Assembly: GCA_016218545.1 (NCBI GenBank)
Contig: JACRDQ010000017.1
Coordinates: 1 to 60,434 of the forward strand
DNA from: Elusimicrobiota bacterium
GTDB lineage: Bacteria; Elusimicrobiota; Elusimicrobia; UBA1565; UBA9628
Length of the DNA: 60,434 bases
Direction: 5' to 3'
Made by a program: the position numbers and the translations under genes. Positions 34,189 to 43,057 of this stretch are shown here, piece by piece (position 1 is the first letter of the stretch; every line of letters begins with the position of its first letter). A model generated the notes under the pieces. The model had not been told where the DNA came from and did no database searches. It saw only the letters and a program-made list of their open reading frames with translations.

Positions 34189-35380
34189 ACAGCGACTCCG
34201 AGCCCTTCGACCACTTGAGCCAGACCATGGAGAAGGTGAAGAGGAGCAGGAACACGATGAGGGCGAAAGCGGCCGAGTAGCTGTAGCGGTAGAACGCGAA
34301 GGCGGCCTTGTAGAGGGCCGAGACCAGGATGTCCGCGTCCTCGGTCCCGCCGGCCTGGCCGGTCACCAGGTAGATCACGTTGATGTTGTTGAAGGTCCAC
34401 ACCGTCCCGAGCGTGACTGCGGGCGCCAGGACCGGCCGGATGAGCGGCAGGGTGATCATGCGGAACTGCTGGAAGGCCGAGGCCCCGTCGATGGAAGCCG
34501 CGTCGTAGTAGTGGCGGGAGATGGACTGCAGGCCCCCCAGGATCACCACGGCCATGAACGGGATGCCCAGCCACACGTTGATGATCGTGCAGGTCAGGAA
34601 GGGATGCTGGCCGAGCCACTGCACCGGACCTACGCCCAGGTCCCCGAGGAACGGCGCCGCCGACGCCAGCTTGGTCAGCATGACGTTGACGAACCCGTAC
34701 TGGGAGTGGAACTCTCCCCGCATGGCGAGGACCGCGACCACCTGCGGCATGGCCCAGGGCACGATGAGGAGCATCCGGTAGACGCCCTTGAAGCGGGTCA
34801 CGGAGTTGAGGAGCAGGGCCATGACGAACCCGCCCGCCACGTGGAAGAACACGTTGACGAAGGTCCACCACACCGTGCGCAGGAGGAGCTGCCAGAAGGA
34901 GACCTCCGAGAGCGGCGAGGAGGTGAAGACCTTGCCGAAGTGCTTGAGGCCCACGAAGGGGAGCTCCCCGGTCCTGCTCCAGGCCATGATGGTGGTGAGC
35001 TTGAGGTCATGGAAGGCGAGGTAGACCTCGAAGACCAGGGGATAGGCGATGAGCAGACCCAGGCCCAGGGCGGCCGGGGCCAGGAGCATGAAAGGCAGGG
35101 AGTGCCGGCCGCGCACCACGTGCTTGAAGAAGAGCGCGACCGCGCATTCCGCCGCGACGGTCCCCAGCCCGAGGGAGAGCAGGCGCGCCGGCTCGACGCT
35201 CCCGCCCGCCAGGGCCCCGGCCCCGGCCAGGACCAGGGTCACGGTCCCCAGCACGCCCACGGGGAGGAACCAGGCCTTCTCGTGCCGCGTGAAGTGGTAA
35301 TGGAGCCAGCCCTCGAGCAGAGCCACGGCCCCCGCGATGAGCAGGGCGAACTGGAGGACCTGCAGGACCGGAGCAAGCAT
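34181..35380 (-). CDS. Carbohydrate ABC transporter permease (MalF type) with N-terminal membrane extension
   Basis: Permease subunit with EAA loop DAASIDGASAFQQFRMITLPLIRP near residue 300. At 399 residues it is about 100 longer than ordinary UgpA/MalF-like permeases: three extra hydrophobic helices (about 5-22, 36-58, 66-86) precede the usual first segment (PFMLLAPAALGLGLLIAYPLVFEVY). E. coli MalF also carries extra N-terminal helices. The ATG at 35380 overlaps the binding-protein stop by one base (TGATG). Confidence 0.9.
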   Translation of the reverse strand: MLAPVLQVLQFALLIAGAVALLEGWLHYHFTRHEKAWFLPVGVLGTVTLVLAGAGALAGGSVEPARLLSLGLGTVAAECAVALFFKHVVRGRHSLPFMLLAPAALGLGLLIAYPLVFEVYLAFHDLKLTTIMAWSRTGELPFVGLKHFGKVFTSSPLSEVSFWQLLLRTVWWTFVNVFFHVAGGFVMALLLNSVTRFKGVYRMLLIVPWAMPQVVAVLAMRGEFHSQYGFVNVMLTKLASAAPFLGDLGVGPVQWLGQHPFLTCTIINVWLGIPFMAVVILGGLQSISRHYYDAASIDGASAFQQFRMITLPLIRPVLAPAVTLGTVWTFNNINVIYLVTGQAGGTEDADILVSALYKAAFAFYRYSYSAAFALIVFLLLFTFSMVWLKWSKGSESLYD

Positions 35381-36609
35381 CAGTCCGCCATCTCCTTGAT
35401 CTTCGAGACGGCCTCGCTCTGCATCTTGGCCACGGCCTCGGCCGGGGTGGCCTTCTTGTTCACGGCCCGGCCCAGGTGGGGACGCACCGAGTCCCAGACC
35501 GCGCGCATCTCGGTCGCCATGGGCATGGGCTTGCCCACGAGGATCTGCTCCATCGAGGCCCGCAGGATGGGGTCGTCCGTGATGACCTTGGACTTGGCGG
35601 CCTTCGTGAGCGCGGGCAGCCGCATGAGGGCCTTCACCTGGCCGATCTGGTTCTCCTCGTTGGTGTAGAACTCGACGAAGCGCTTGACCAGCTCGAGCTT
35701 GGGGCCGCTGAGCCCGGCGTTGAGCATGAAATACCGGCCGCTCACCATGGGGGTCGGCCACCGGCCCGTGGAGGAGAGCTTCGGGATCTTGGCCACCCCG
35801 AAGTCCTCGCCGAACTTGTCCCGGTAGGTCGAGACCGCCCAGTCGCCGTTGATGATGAAGGCGACCTTGCCCTCCTTGAACAGGGCGTCCGTGCAGTTGT
35901 ACTCGCACTCCATGGGCACGAACTTCTTGTCGTAGATGAGGTCCACCGTGAAGGACACGGCGTCGAGCATGGGCTTCGTGTCCAGGGTCGGGGTCTTGTT
36001 GTCGATAGGCCAGCCGCCGAAGGCGCCGATCCAAGGCATGAGCCAGAAGGGCTCTCCCAGGTTGAAGGCCATGCAGTAGTCGAGCTTCAGGGCCTTGGCG
36101 CGCGTCCGGCAGAAGTCGAAGAGCTCGTCCGTGGTCCGGGGAGGCGTCGGGGAGAGCCTCTTGTTGTACATCATCATGAGGTGGTTGCCGTTGGTCATGG
36201 GCACGCCCCAGACGTGGCCGTCGAGCGTGATGGCCTCCACCACGGGCTTGTTGTACTTCACGAGGTCGAAGACCCCCTCGACCGGGAGGATGAACCCCGC
36301 GATGGAGTAGATGCCCGCGGTGTCCGAGGGGCTCATGAGCAGGTCCGGGGGGCTGCCCGCGATCGAGGCGGTCAGGAACTGCTGGCGCAGGTCCTCGGTC
36401 CCGTAGTGGTTGCGGATGATGCGGATGTCCGAGTTGCCCGGCAGCTTCCGGAAGGCCTCGAAGACCGAGTCGATGTAGGGGAAGACCTGCGCGTCCTCTT
36501 GCTCCCACACCACGATGGTCCGGTCTCCGGCCTCGCCGGCGGGCGCCAGGCGGCACGAGCACGAGGCCGCCAGCAGGACCGCCGTCACGACGGAGAATGC
36601 CACCCTCAT
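35380..36609 (-). CDS. Carbohydrate ABC transporter substrate-binding lipoprotein (MalE type)
   Basis: Extracytoplasmic sugar-binding protein of 409 residues. The signal peptide ends with a lipobox-like AASC (Cys17), a little off consensus. It has the family fold: TIVVWEQEDAQ, AGSPPDLLMSPSDTAGIYSIAGFILPVEG, GHVWGVPMTNGNHLMMMYNKRL, GKVAFIINGDWAVSTYRDKFGEDFGVAKIPK. The start at 36609 is preferred over 36651, since the signal peptide begins there. A -10-like TATAGT lies about 12 bases upstream. The specific sugar is unknown. Confidence 0.9.
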   Translation of the reverse strand: MRVAFSVVTAVLLAASCSCRLAPAGEAGDRTIVVWEQEDAQVFPYIDSVFEAFRKLPGNSDIRIIRNHYGTEDLRQQFLTASIAGSPPDLLMSPSDTAGIYSIAGFILPVEGVFDLVKYNKPVVEAITLDGHVWGVPMTNGNHLMMMYNKRLSPTPPRTTDELFDFCRTRAKALKLDYCMAFNLGEPFWLMPWIGAFGGWPIDNKTPTLDTKPMLDAVSFTVDLIYDKKFVPMECEYNCTDALFKEGKVAFIINGDWAVSTYRDKFGEDFGVAKIPKLSSTGRWPTPMVSGRYFMLNAGLSGPKLELVKRFVEFYTNEENQIGQVKALMRLPALTKAAKSKVITDDPILRASMEQILVGKPMPMATEMRAVWDSVRPHLGRAVNKKATPAEAVAKMQSEAVSKIKEMAD

Positions 36610-36657
36610 GGGTTCCGGCTCACTATAACATTTTCCACGGACGCCAGGCATGAGCGC

Positions 36658-38148
36658 TCAGCGCCCGACCCGGTCGAGGAGCTCCCGGGGGACCCCCCGC
36701 TCCAAGAGCCGGGAAAGCAGGACCGGGAGCTCGTCCGGCGGCACCCTGTAGCGCGCGCCGTAGAAGAGGCCTCGGCGTTCCAGCCAGGAGATCTCACCCT
36801 CCTCCTGGAGCATGGCCGGAGACCGCCGGGCCGCGGTCACCAAGGCCAGGCCGAGCCAGGCGTCGCGGTCCCCGGGAGACAGGGCGACGGCCTCCCGGAA
36901 GCGCTTCTCCGCCAGGCCGAGCCTCGTCCTGGGCCGCTCGTGGCGGACGGAGACCGTGAAGAGCCACCTGCCGCTCGAGAGGAGCGCCTCCACCCTGCGC
37001 TCTGCGTCCATGGAGAGCCAGCGCTCCAGCTCCGGAGCCCGCGGCGCGGCCCCGGGCTCGGGAAAGCCGTGTTCCGCGGCCAGGGCGCGGCTGAAGCCCT
37101 CCGCGAGCAGGGCGTAGCCCCGGAGGTTCGGATGGTGCCCGTCCGCGAAGAGGCCGTCTCCCAGCAGGCCGTGCGGCGAGTGCCGCTCGAAGATCGCGGC
37201 CGCGTCGACTCTCGGCGTCCCGGACGCCTCGGCCAGGTCCCGGAGGAACGCGTGCTGGCTGCTCCGCGCCCGGCCGAAGGAATCCGACTCGACCGCGTCC
37301 ACCGCTCCCTGGAAGCGCCGCCGGGCCGCGGGGTAATCCCCTTGTCCGGCCCGGCACTTGCCGATCCGGTATCCGAGGTAGGCGAGCGCGGTCGGGAACT
37401 CGTCGGCCGCAGCGTCGTAGAGGCCGACCGCGGCGCTCCAGCGCCCCTCCCGCTCGAGGCGCTCGCCTTCGTCGAGCAGGGAGGCGAGCCTGCGCCTGGC
37501 CACGGCCGTGTCGCCGCCCAGCCAGAGGCCGGGCTCGATGTCCGCCATGTTCGAGACCTCGGCCGACAGCACCGGGGTCAGGCCGGCGTCCTTCGAGGCC
37601 GCGACCGCCCTGCGCATGTAGCGCTCGAACACCTCCTCTCCCCTGCACACGGGGAGGAGCCGCAGCCTCTCGCCGTGGAACGCCAGCAGGCTCAGGGCGA
37701 CCGAGCGCGCCTCAGCGGCCTCCTTGAGCGGGACGAAGACCCGGCATAGCCGCGACGCGGGAGCCCGGGAGAAGGCCGCGTCATTGTGGCCCGCGTAGAT
37801 GAAGACCGCGCCGGGCCGGGAGCGGTCCCGGTAGCGGACCGCCCGTTCGAGCTTGAAGGATTGGGGATAGATGGTCTCCCCGTGCGCGGCGAGGTTGATC
37901 ACCCGGATGGGCAGCCCGCCGGCGGTCCCGTTGAGCAGCTTGGCCGCGATGTCGGGGATCGACACCCCGCGCTCGTAGGGAGTCCCCGCCATGGCCGAGC
38001 CGCCCAAGGCGTAGAGCTCGAAAGCGCCCGGCTTGGGAGCGAGCCGGTTCCTATACAAGAGGAAAAGCCGGCACCCCGCCTCCACGGCCAGGGCCAGAGC
38101 CAGGAAGCCGACGGCGCACCAGCCGAGCCGACGAAGGATCCGCGTCAT
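36658..38148 (-). CDS. SGNH/GDSL-type hydrolase-like protein with TPR region, membrane-anchored
   Basis: A 496-residue protein with one N-terminal membrane helix (about 7-27). SGNH-type blocks are visible: ALGGSAMAGTPYERG (Ser near 52), YAGHNDAAFSR (block with N-D) and DGLFADGHHPNLRGYALLA (Asp and His of the catalytic pair). Between and after them are TPR-like helices (WSAAVGLYDAAADEFPTALAYLGYRIGKCRAGQGDYPAARRRF). Family members deacylate or modify envelope polysaccharides. GGAG precedes the ATG. It is 48 bases upstream of the ABC importer genes and might be the first gene of that operon. Confidence 0.7.
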   Translation of the reverse strand: MTRILRRLGWCAVGFLALALAVEAGCRLFLLYRNRLAPKPGAFELYALGGSAMAGTPYERGVSIPDIAAKLLNGTAGGLPIRVINLAAHGETIYPQSFKLERAVRYRDRSRPGAVFIYAGHNDAAFSRAPASRLCRVFVPLKEAAEARSVALSLLAFHGERLRLLPVCRGEEVFERYMRRAVAASKDAGLTPVLSAEVSNMADIEPGLWLGGDTAVARRRLASLLDEGERLEREGRWSAAVGLYDAAADEFPTALAYLGYRIGKCRAGQGDYPAARRRFQGAVDAVESDSFGRARSSQHAFLRDLAEASGTPRVDAAAIFERHSPHGLLGDGLFADGHHPNLRGYALLAEGFSRALAAEHGFPEPGAAPRAPELERWLSMDAERRVEALLSSGRWLFTVSVRHERPRTRLGLAEKRFREAVALSPGDRDAWLGLALVTAARRSPAMLQEEGEISWLERRGLFYGARYRVPPDELPVLLSRLLERGVPRELLDRVGR

Positions 38149-38165
38149 CTCCACTCCGGGGACAA

Positions 38166-38175
38166 ATGGTACCAT
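38166..38175. promoter_or_regulatory. 10-bp palindrome ATGGTACCAT in the 36-base divergent intergenic region
   Basis: A perfect palindrome whose right half (TACCAT, 38170-38175) is a -10-like box 9 bases before the ATG at 38185. It could be an operator shared by both divergent genes. Confidence 0.35.
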
Positions 38176-38184
38176 AAGAAAACC

Positions 38185-38988
38185 ATGACGGAGGGAGAGC
38201 GCCGCTCCCGGCACGGGTGGGTCCTGACCCTGCTCGCCTCGGCCTGGCCTTCCTGGGCCTCGGCCGGGCTCTCCATCCCGGCGGAATGGCGCACGTGCCG
38301 CTCGGACGCGGACTGCGCCGCGGTCTTTGACGACTGCTGCCCGGCAGGAGCGCCGCAGAGCAGGACCGCGGTCAACCGCAGCCGCCTCCAGGAGCTCGAG
38401 GTCCTCAAGTCCTCGGCCTGCGCCGAAGGTTCCGCCTGCAGGCCGATCTCCGGGCGCAGGCACGCGTGGGAAGCCGGGCTCAAGCCCTCCTGCCAGTCTC
38501 GGAGATGCTGCCTGGTCGAGGACCTCCCCTTGGAGCCAAGGGAGCAGGCGCGGGAGCAGGAGCAGCGCGACACGGCGTGGCTGGAGGACCTGCGCACCAC
38601 GGCCGTGGCGGTCAAGGACGCGGACCGCGCCCTGGCCGGACCGGGGCTCTCCGCCCGCAGGAAAGCGTCGCTGAAGGGCCGCCGCCGGGAACTGCTGGCC
38701 CGGCTGGACGCCGCGGCGAAGGCCAACGCGTCGAACTACCTGGCGCAGACCTATCTGGGCCAGGTCTTCCTCGGCATCGCGGAGAACGGGCGCGCCCTGT
38801 CCTGCGCCACCCGCGCCCTGGAGATGGCGCCGCGCGAATCGCGGGCCCTCGTGCTCAGGGGCCTGGCCAACCACCGGCTCGGCCGCCGGGACGCGGCCGC
38901 CGCGGACGTCCGGGAAGCGCTGAAGCTCGACCCTGGAGACAAGGCGGCCCTGGACCTCCAGGCCATGATCTCCGGTCCCCGCCCCTGA
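38185..38988 (+). CDS. Secreted Cys-rich protein with C-terminal TPR-like region
   Basis: A 267-residue protein. A signal peptide (about 1-27, ending ASAG) precedes a Cys-rich segment (CRSDADCAAVFDDCCPAG, C...C, SCQSRRCCLVED) with eight or more Cys, likely disulphide-bonded. The remainder is helical, with TPR-like repeats (NYLAQTYLGQVFLGIAENGRALSCATRALEMAPRESRALVLRGLANHRLGRRDAAAADVREALKLDP). No named family. Its stop overlaps the next start by one base (TGATG). Confidence 0.6.
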   Translation: MTEGERRSRHGWVLTLLASAWPSWASAGLSIPAEWRTCRSDADCAAVFDDCCPAGAPQSRTAVNRSRLQELEVLKSSACAEGSACRPISGRRHAWEAGLKPSCQSRRCCLVEDLPLEPREQAREQEQRDTAWLEDLRTTAVAVKDADRALAGPGLSARRKASLKGRRRELLARLDAAAKANASNYLAQTYLGQVFLGIAENGRALSCATRALEMAPRESRALVLRGLANHRLGRRDAAAADVREALKLDPGDKAALDLQAMISGPRP

Positions 38989-40364
38989 TGGGACCGAGAC
39001 TCTCCTGGTCCTGGCTGGCCTCCCTGCCCGCGGCGGGCTTGGCCGCTTGGGGCGGCTTGAGGTTCCTCCGCATCGCCGAGATCGCAGCCGCGTACAAGGC
39101 CAAGGCCCTGGCCTCGGGCATCTTCGTGTCCGGAAGGACGCTGGAGTCCCTGCTGGCCGAGGACGTCTCAGCCGACGGCTATCGCATCATGAGGCTCTTC
39201 AGAGCCGAGGTGGATGACCGGCGCAGGACCGTGACCTGCTCGTTCCTGGGCCTCAAGCCCCGCACCGCCGCGTTCCGGCCGGGGCTCGGAGCCACCTTGG
39301 TCATCGGGACGCGGGCCTCGGCGCTCGAACCCAAGAGCCTCCCGCCTCTCCCGCGCCGGGACGAAGAGACCTGGCTGCCGGCGTCTCCAGCTCCCGCGGA
39401 CAAGGCCCTGGCCCGCGCCTTGGACCTGGCCTTTGCCGAGCCTGACCCTGGCCGGCTCCGCAGGACCCGCGCCGTGGTCGTGATCCAGGACGGCCGGCTC
39501 GCGGCTGAGCGCTACGCGCCGGGGTTCGGCCCTGCCATGCCCTTGCCCGGCTGGTCCATGACCAAGAGCGTGCTGAGCTGCCTGGCGGGGATTCTCGTCG
39601 GCCGAGGCCTGCTCTCTTTGGACCAGGACAGGCTTCTCCCGGAATGGTCGGGGCCCGGAGACCGCAGAGCCGGCATCAGGCTCGAAGACCTCCTGCGCAT
39701 GCGCTCGGGCCTTGAGTTCGAGGAGGTCTACACCGATCCCCTCAGGGACGCGACGAGGATGCTCTTCGCCAGCCGCTCGGCCGCGGGCTATGCCGCGTCC
39801 AAGCCCCTGAGGCACGCGCCGGCCGCGGTCTGGCAGTATTCGAGCGGGACCTCGAACATCCTCGGCAGGGTAGGCCGCAGGGCCGTGGAGGGAGCGGGCG
39901 AGGAGTGGCTCTCGTACCCGGGCAAGGCCCTGTTCTCCCCCCTGGGCATGCAGAGCGCCATCCTGGAGCCTGATGCAGCCGGGGATTTCGTGTTCTCGTC
40001 CTTCATGCTGGCCACGGCCCGCGACTGGGCCGCCTTCGGCCAGCTCTACTGCCAGGACGGCGTGTGGAAGGGCCGGCGGGTCCTCCCCGAGGGCTGGGTC
40101 CGCATGAGCGCGACTCCCACGCCCCAGTCTCCGGAAGGCCGCTACGGGGCAGGGTGGTGGCTCAAGATCCCCAAGGAGCTCGGCGGAGACACCCCTGCCG
40201 CGGGCAAGGTCCCTTCGGACGCGTTCTTCGCCGTCGGCCACGAAGGCCAGGTCCTCACCGTGATCCCGTCTTGCAGGCTCGTGGCCGTGCGCTTGGGCAT
40301 GTCCATCCACATCGACGCTTGGGACCACGCAGCCTTCCTGGCCGCCCTCCTGGCCGGGGACTGA
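38988..40364 (+). CDS. Serine beta-lactamase-fold hydrolase (class C/esterase family)
   Basis: A 458-residue protein with an N-terminal membrane anchor (about 8-27). The catalytic S-x-x-K is SMTK (S190, K193) in PLPGWSMTKSVLSCLAGILV; the YSSGTSNILG motif near 285 occupies the Y-x-N position, and a VGHEGQ near 415 the HxG position. Family members include esterases, D-amino-acid peptidases and beta-lactamases; antibiotic resistance should not be assumed. About 150 N-terminal residues before the catalytic domain are not recognised. Coupled to the Cys-rich TPR gene. Confidence 0.8.
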   Translation: MGPRLSWSWLASLPAAGLAAWGGLRFLRIAEIAAAYKAKALASGIFVSGRTLESLLAEDVSADGYRIMRLFRAEVDDRRRTVTCSFLGLKPRTAAFRPGLGATLVIGTRASALEPKSLPPLPRRDEETWLPASPAPADKALARALDLAFAEPDPGRLRRTRAVVVIQDGRLAAERYAPGFGPAMPLPGWSMTKSVLSCLAGILVGRGLLSLDQDRLLPEWSGPGDRRAGIRLEDLLRMRSGLEFEEVYTDPLRDATRMLFASRSAAGYAASKPLRHAPAAVWQYSSGTSNILGRVGRRAVEGAGEEWLSYPGKALFSPLGMQSAILEPDAAGDFVFSSFMLATARDWAAFGQLYCQDGVWKGRRVLPEGWVRMSATPTPQSPEGRYGAGWWLKIPKELGGDTPAAGKVPSDAFFAVGHEGQVLTVIPSCRLVAVRLGMSIHIDAWDHAAFLAALLAGD

Positions 40365-40368
40365 AAGT

Positions 40369-40959
40369 TCAGCGCCGCGGCTTGGAAGCCTTGGCAGGCT
40401 CAGGAGTGAAGGACGCGAGGAACCCTTCCCAAGCCTTCTCCCCGACCGCGTCAGGGTCCGGGATCGGGCTCTCATGCGCCCAGCTCAGCACGAAGAACCT
40501 CCTGCCCCGCGGCAGGACCACGAACTCCTCCATGGCCAGCCTGGGAGGCTTCGGGTCGAAGAGGTGCGGGTCACCCAGCATGATGGGATAGCCGTGCCGA
40601 TGAAGCCAAGCCTTCTCTCCTGCGACCTTGACCTCCCGGACCCGCTCAGGAGGCCGGCCCATGGTCGCAGCCTCGAAGCCCTTGAGAAAATCCTCCGGCT
40701 TGGCGTAGCGTGAGCCGGGGCCGCCCAGGAGCCGGACCTTGATGATGTCCTCGCCCAGGGTGAAGCTCACGTAGGGGTCGGCCCGGGTGAACACCTCTTC
40801 CTTCTCCCAGCCCTTCGGGGGAACGACGCCGGCCCTGGACAGGGCCTGGCCCGGCCCTCCCTTGGCAGGGACCTTCGCCTTGTCCGCGGCCGAGGCTCCT
40901 CCGCACAGGAGCGCGAGAAGAGCCGCGGCCAGGAAGGACCGCAGGACCTTGGTCACCAT
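40369..40959 (-). CDS. Small secreted protein of unknown function
   Basis: A 196-residue protein with signal peptide (1-24, ending GGASA). The mature part is predicted alpha/beta (WEKEEVFTRADPYVSFTLGEDIIKVRLLGG; REVKVAGEKAWLHRHGYPIMLGDPHLF); no family recognised. It converges with the beta-lactamase-fold gene at a 4-base gap. The -10-like TATCCT lies only 3 bases before the annotated ATG, so the second codon GTG (40956) could be the actual leaderless start. Upstream element shared with the metallopeptidase gene at 7306-7902. Confidence 0.6.
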   Translation of the reverse strand: MVTKVLRSFLAAALLALLCGGASAADKAKVPAKGGPGQALSRAGVVPPKGWEKEEVFTRADPYVSFTLGEDIIKVRLLGGPGSRYAKPEDFLKGFEAATMGRPPERVREVKVAGEKAWLHRHGYPIMLGDPHLFDPKPPRLAMEEFVVLPRGRRFFVLSWAHESPIPDPDAVGEKAWEGFLASFTPEPAKASKPRR

Positions 40960-40962
40960 GCC

Positions 40963-41005
40963 AGGATAGCCTTGCCTGGGGCTGACAGCGAGGGTCCGGG
41001 GACCC
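40963..41005 (-). promoter_or_regulatory. Bipartite promoter element, second copy
   Basis: Minus-strand CAAGGCTATCCT (40974-40963) and GGGTCCCCGGACCCTC (41005-40990) are separated by 15 bases, exactly as at 7909-7951. The upstream block is itself a 6-bp inverted repeat (GGGTCC/GGACCC). Confidence 0.5.
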
Positions 41006-41033
41006 CTGAAAGGCCCGGGACCTTTGCCGCTTT

Positions 41034-41084
41034 CTCGATAGGACTTACGACTCTATCGAGCAAGGCCGGCATGGTGCTACCATG
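41034..41084. repeat. Two dyads upstream of the gene at 41114
   Basis: CTCGATAG (41034-41041)/CTATCGAG (41053-41060) is an 8-bp inverted repeat, followed by CATGGT (41070-41075)/ACCATG (41079-41084). They could be an operator and a promoter region; TACCAT within the second resembles other -10 boxes in this window. Confidence 0.35.
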
Positions 41085-41113
41085 TGCGCCTGATCCCTTC
41101 CAGGAGCTCGACC

Positions 41114-42484
41114 ATGCCATCCGCCTTGCGCCGTGTACTGCCCGTCCTCGCTCTCGCGGCCTGCCTTCCTGCCCAGAGCCGGGCCGCCGGCCGGGTCATC
41201 GTCCCGGTCACGAGCCGCGGAGCCGCGGCCATCCCGTCCTATGTCTCACCGGCGGCAGGCTTGAGGCTCGGTTCAGGCCTTGGCTCGAACGCGCTCCCCT
41301 CGCTCCCGGCAGTGACCGGCCTGCAAGGTCTCGAAGTCCCGGACCTGGGCCTCCCTCTCCCGGCTCCGACCCTGGCGGCGCCGGACCTCCCCTCCGAGGC
41401 CTCTGCCCCGGAGACGGACAAGGAAGGGACCGGCCTGGCGGCCGCGGTCAGGTCAGCGGTCCAAGGCAAGGGGAAGGAAGCGGACCTCCGCTCCGCGGTC
41501 GGCGCGGACCTCGTGACTCAGCCCGCGGCCGACACCCCCGGCGAGTCCCAGCAGGACTGGGCCGGCCGATCCTTCGAGAAGCTCAGAGGCGGTTCCCCTG
41601 TCGAGGCGCAGGTCTCCGAGGTCGAGCCATCCCTGGGCGGGCCCGGGTCCGGGAATCCGACCGCGGACGCGCGCCTGGAAGCCCCGGACACCGCCCTCTC
41701 CTCTCCGGTCCGTCCTGAGCCGGCTGCTCCGTCCAAGTCCAAGGCCGCGGATTTCCTTGATTCCCATCCGAGACTCAAGGAAGTCCTCCTCTCCGGCCTC
41801 GAGGCCTTCGGCCCCCTCATCGGGACCGCATTCTTCATGGGCACGGTCTACCTCTCCTTCACCTATCTTCCGCTCATGGCAGCCATCGCAACGATCCCGC
41901 TGACCATCATGCTCATGGCCAAGCCCATGGACGCCTTCCACCGCTTCCAGGACGCCAGGCTCGAGGCGCGCTACGCCGATGAGCGGCCCGAGCCCGCTCC
42001 GAAACCCGAGGTCCCTCCCGCTCCCGAGGTCCCCCCGACTCCGGAGCTCCCGCCCGTTGAAACGCCTCAGCCCGCGCCTCAGGACCCGGTTCCCAGCCCG
42101 GCGCCGCGCCTATCCCCGGATGCCAGGCTCATCACCGGCGCCTTGCTCCGCCGCGAGGCTGAGAAAGCAGGGGAGCGCGCCGGCAGCATCGACCCCGAGG
42201 CCCGTCTGGTCGAAGCCCGCATCGACCTCGAGGACCCGTCGAGCCACTGGGTCTTCGTCTTCCACGCCAAGGGCCGGGTCATCACGGTCTGGCAGAAGAG
42301 GATCGGGGTCAAGCGCTTGAAAGGCCCGGCCGGCCGGACCCTGGAGACGGTCAGGCTCTCCTACATGGGCAGGCTCGAAGATGCCGCGGCCAAGGCGGTC
42401 CTCCGGGATCCTGGGGCGCGCCTCAAGACCGGCCGCATCGTCCGGACGCCGCGCGGCGCCCGCTACGAGCTCGTCGAAAGATAG
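41114..42484 (+). CDS. Secreted or membrane protein of unknown function with Pro-rich linker
   Basis: A 456-residue protein. A signal peptide (1-25) precedes a long Ser/Ala/Pro-rich region; two adjacent hydrophobic helices (about 230-278: GPLIGTAFFMGTVYLSFTYLPLMAAIATIPLTIMLMA), a proline-rich linker (PAPKPEVPPAPEVPPTPELPP) and a C-terminal alpha/beta domain (~110 residues, SSHWVFVFHAKGRVITVWQKR) follow. No family recognised. AGGAG lies 7 bases before the ATG at 41114; the in-frame ATG at 41084 lacks one. Confidence 0.55.
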   Translation: MPSALRRVLPVLALAACLPAQSRAAGRVIVPVTSRGAAAIPSYVSPAAGLRLGSGLGSNALPSLPAVTGLQGLEVPDLGLPLPAPTLAAPDLPSEASAPETDKEGTGLAAAVRSAVQGKGKEADLRSAVGADLVTQPAADTPGESQQDWAGRSFEKLRGGSPVEAQVSEVEPSLGGPGSGNPTADARLEAPDTALSSPVRPEPAAPSKSKAADFLDSHPRLKEVLLSGLEAFGPLIGTAFFMGTVYLSFTYLPLMAAIATIPLTIMLMAKPMDAFHRFQDARLEARYADERPEPAPKPEVPPAPEVPPTPELPPVETPQPAPQDPVPSPAPRLSPDARLITGALLRREAEKAGERAGSIDPEARLVEARIDLEDPSSHWVFVFHAKGRVITVWQKRIGVKRLKGPAGRTLETVRLSYMGRLEDAAAKAVLRDPGARLKTGRIVRTPRGARYELVER

Positions 42485-42500
42485 CCCGGGACGGAACCCC

Positions 42501-43034
42501 TCAGCGGGGCTCGGCTTGTCCCTCGGGCACGGCGCCTCCGGCCTTCGCGTCCCTTCCAGTCGCCGGGGGCGCGGCTTCGGGCGACTGCCCTTCGGCTTCC
42601 AACTGCCTGGCCCGCTCCTTGGCCTCGGCCACGTCCGCCAGCAGAGCGCTCTTGGGGTGAGCCTTCTCGAAGGCCTCCAGGGCCGCGATACCCTGGCCGG
42701 TCTTGCCCTCGAGGATGAGGTCCACGGCCTTGCCGAACTCCTGGCGCTCGGTCTTGGCCTGCGCCGTCTTCCTGGCCTTGGCTCCGGCCTTCCATGAGGG
42801 CTTGTTCTGGTCCGCGGAGTCCTGCGGGGTCCCGCGCACCGCCGCCACGGCCGTGACCCGGACCCGCTGGTAGTCGGCCTGCACCGCGGACTCGGTGAGC
42901 CCCTGCTTGAGGTGCTGGAACCAGGTCCTCAGCCAGCCCTTGCCGGGCTTGGCCGCGGCAGGAGCGGAAGCTCCGAACGCCGCGCCCCCCAGCATCAACG
43001 CGACCGCCGCCGCCAGCATCCAAGTCTTTTTCAT
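42501..43034 (-). CDS. Small secreted protein, downstream partner of the NHL protein
   Basis: A 177-residue protein with signal peptide (1-22). A helical region (FGKAVDLILEGKTGQGIAALEAFEKAHPKSALLADVAEAKERARQLEAEG) resembles a single TPR pair, and the tail is Ala/Pro/Gly-rich. Function unknown. AGGAGG precedes the ATG, and it follows the large NHL/transglutaminase gene by 23 bases on the same strand. Confidence 0.55.
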   Translation of the reverse strand: MKKTWMLAAAVALMLGGAAFGASAPAAAKPGKGWLRTWFQHLKQGLTESAVQADYQRVRVTAVAAVRGTPQDSADQNKPSWKAGAKARKTAQAKTERQEFGKAVDLILEGKTGQGIAALEAFEKAHPKSALLADVAEAKERARQLEAEGQSPEAAPPATGRDAKAGGAVPEGQAEPR

Positions 43035-43057
43035 CACCGCCTCCTGTGCAGAACGTC

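Noticed and set aside
38988..40364. Calling the serine hydrolase an antibiotic-resistance beta-lactamase
   Set aside because: The fold is shared with many esterases and peptidases, and nothing here supports resistance.
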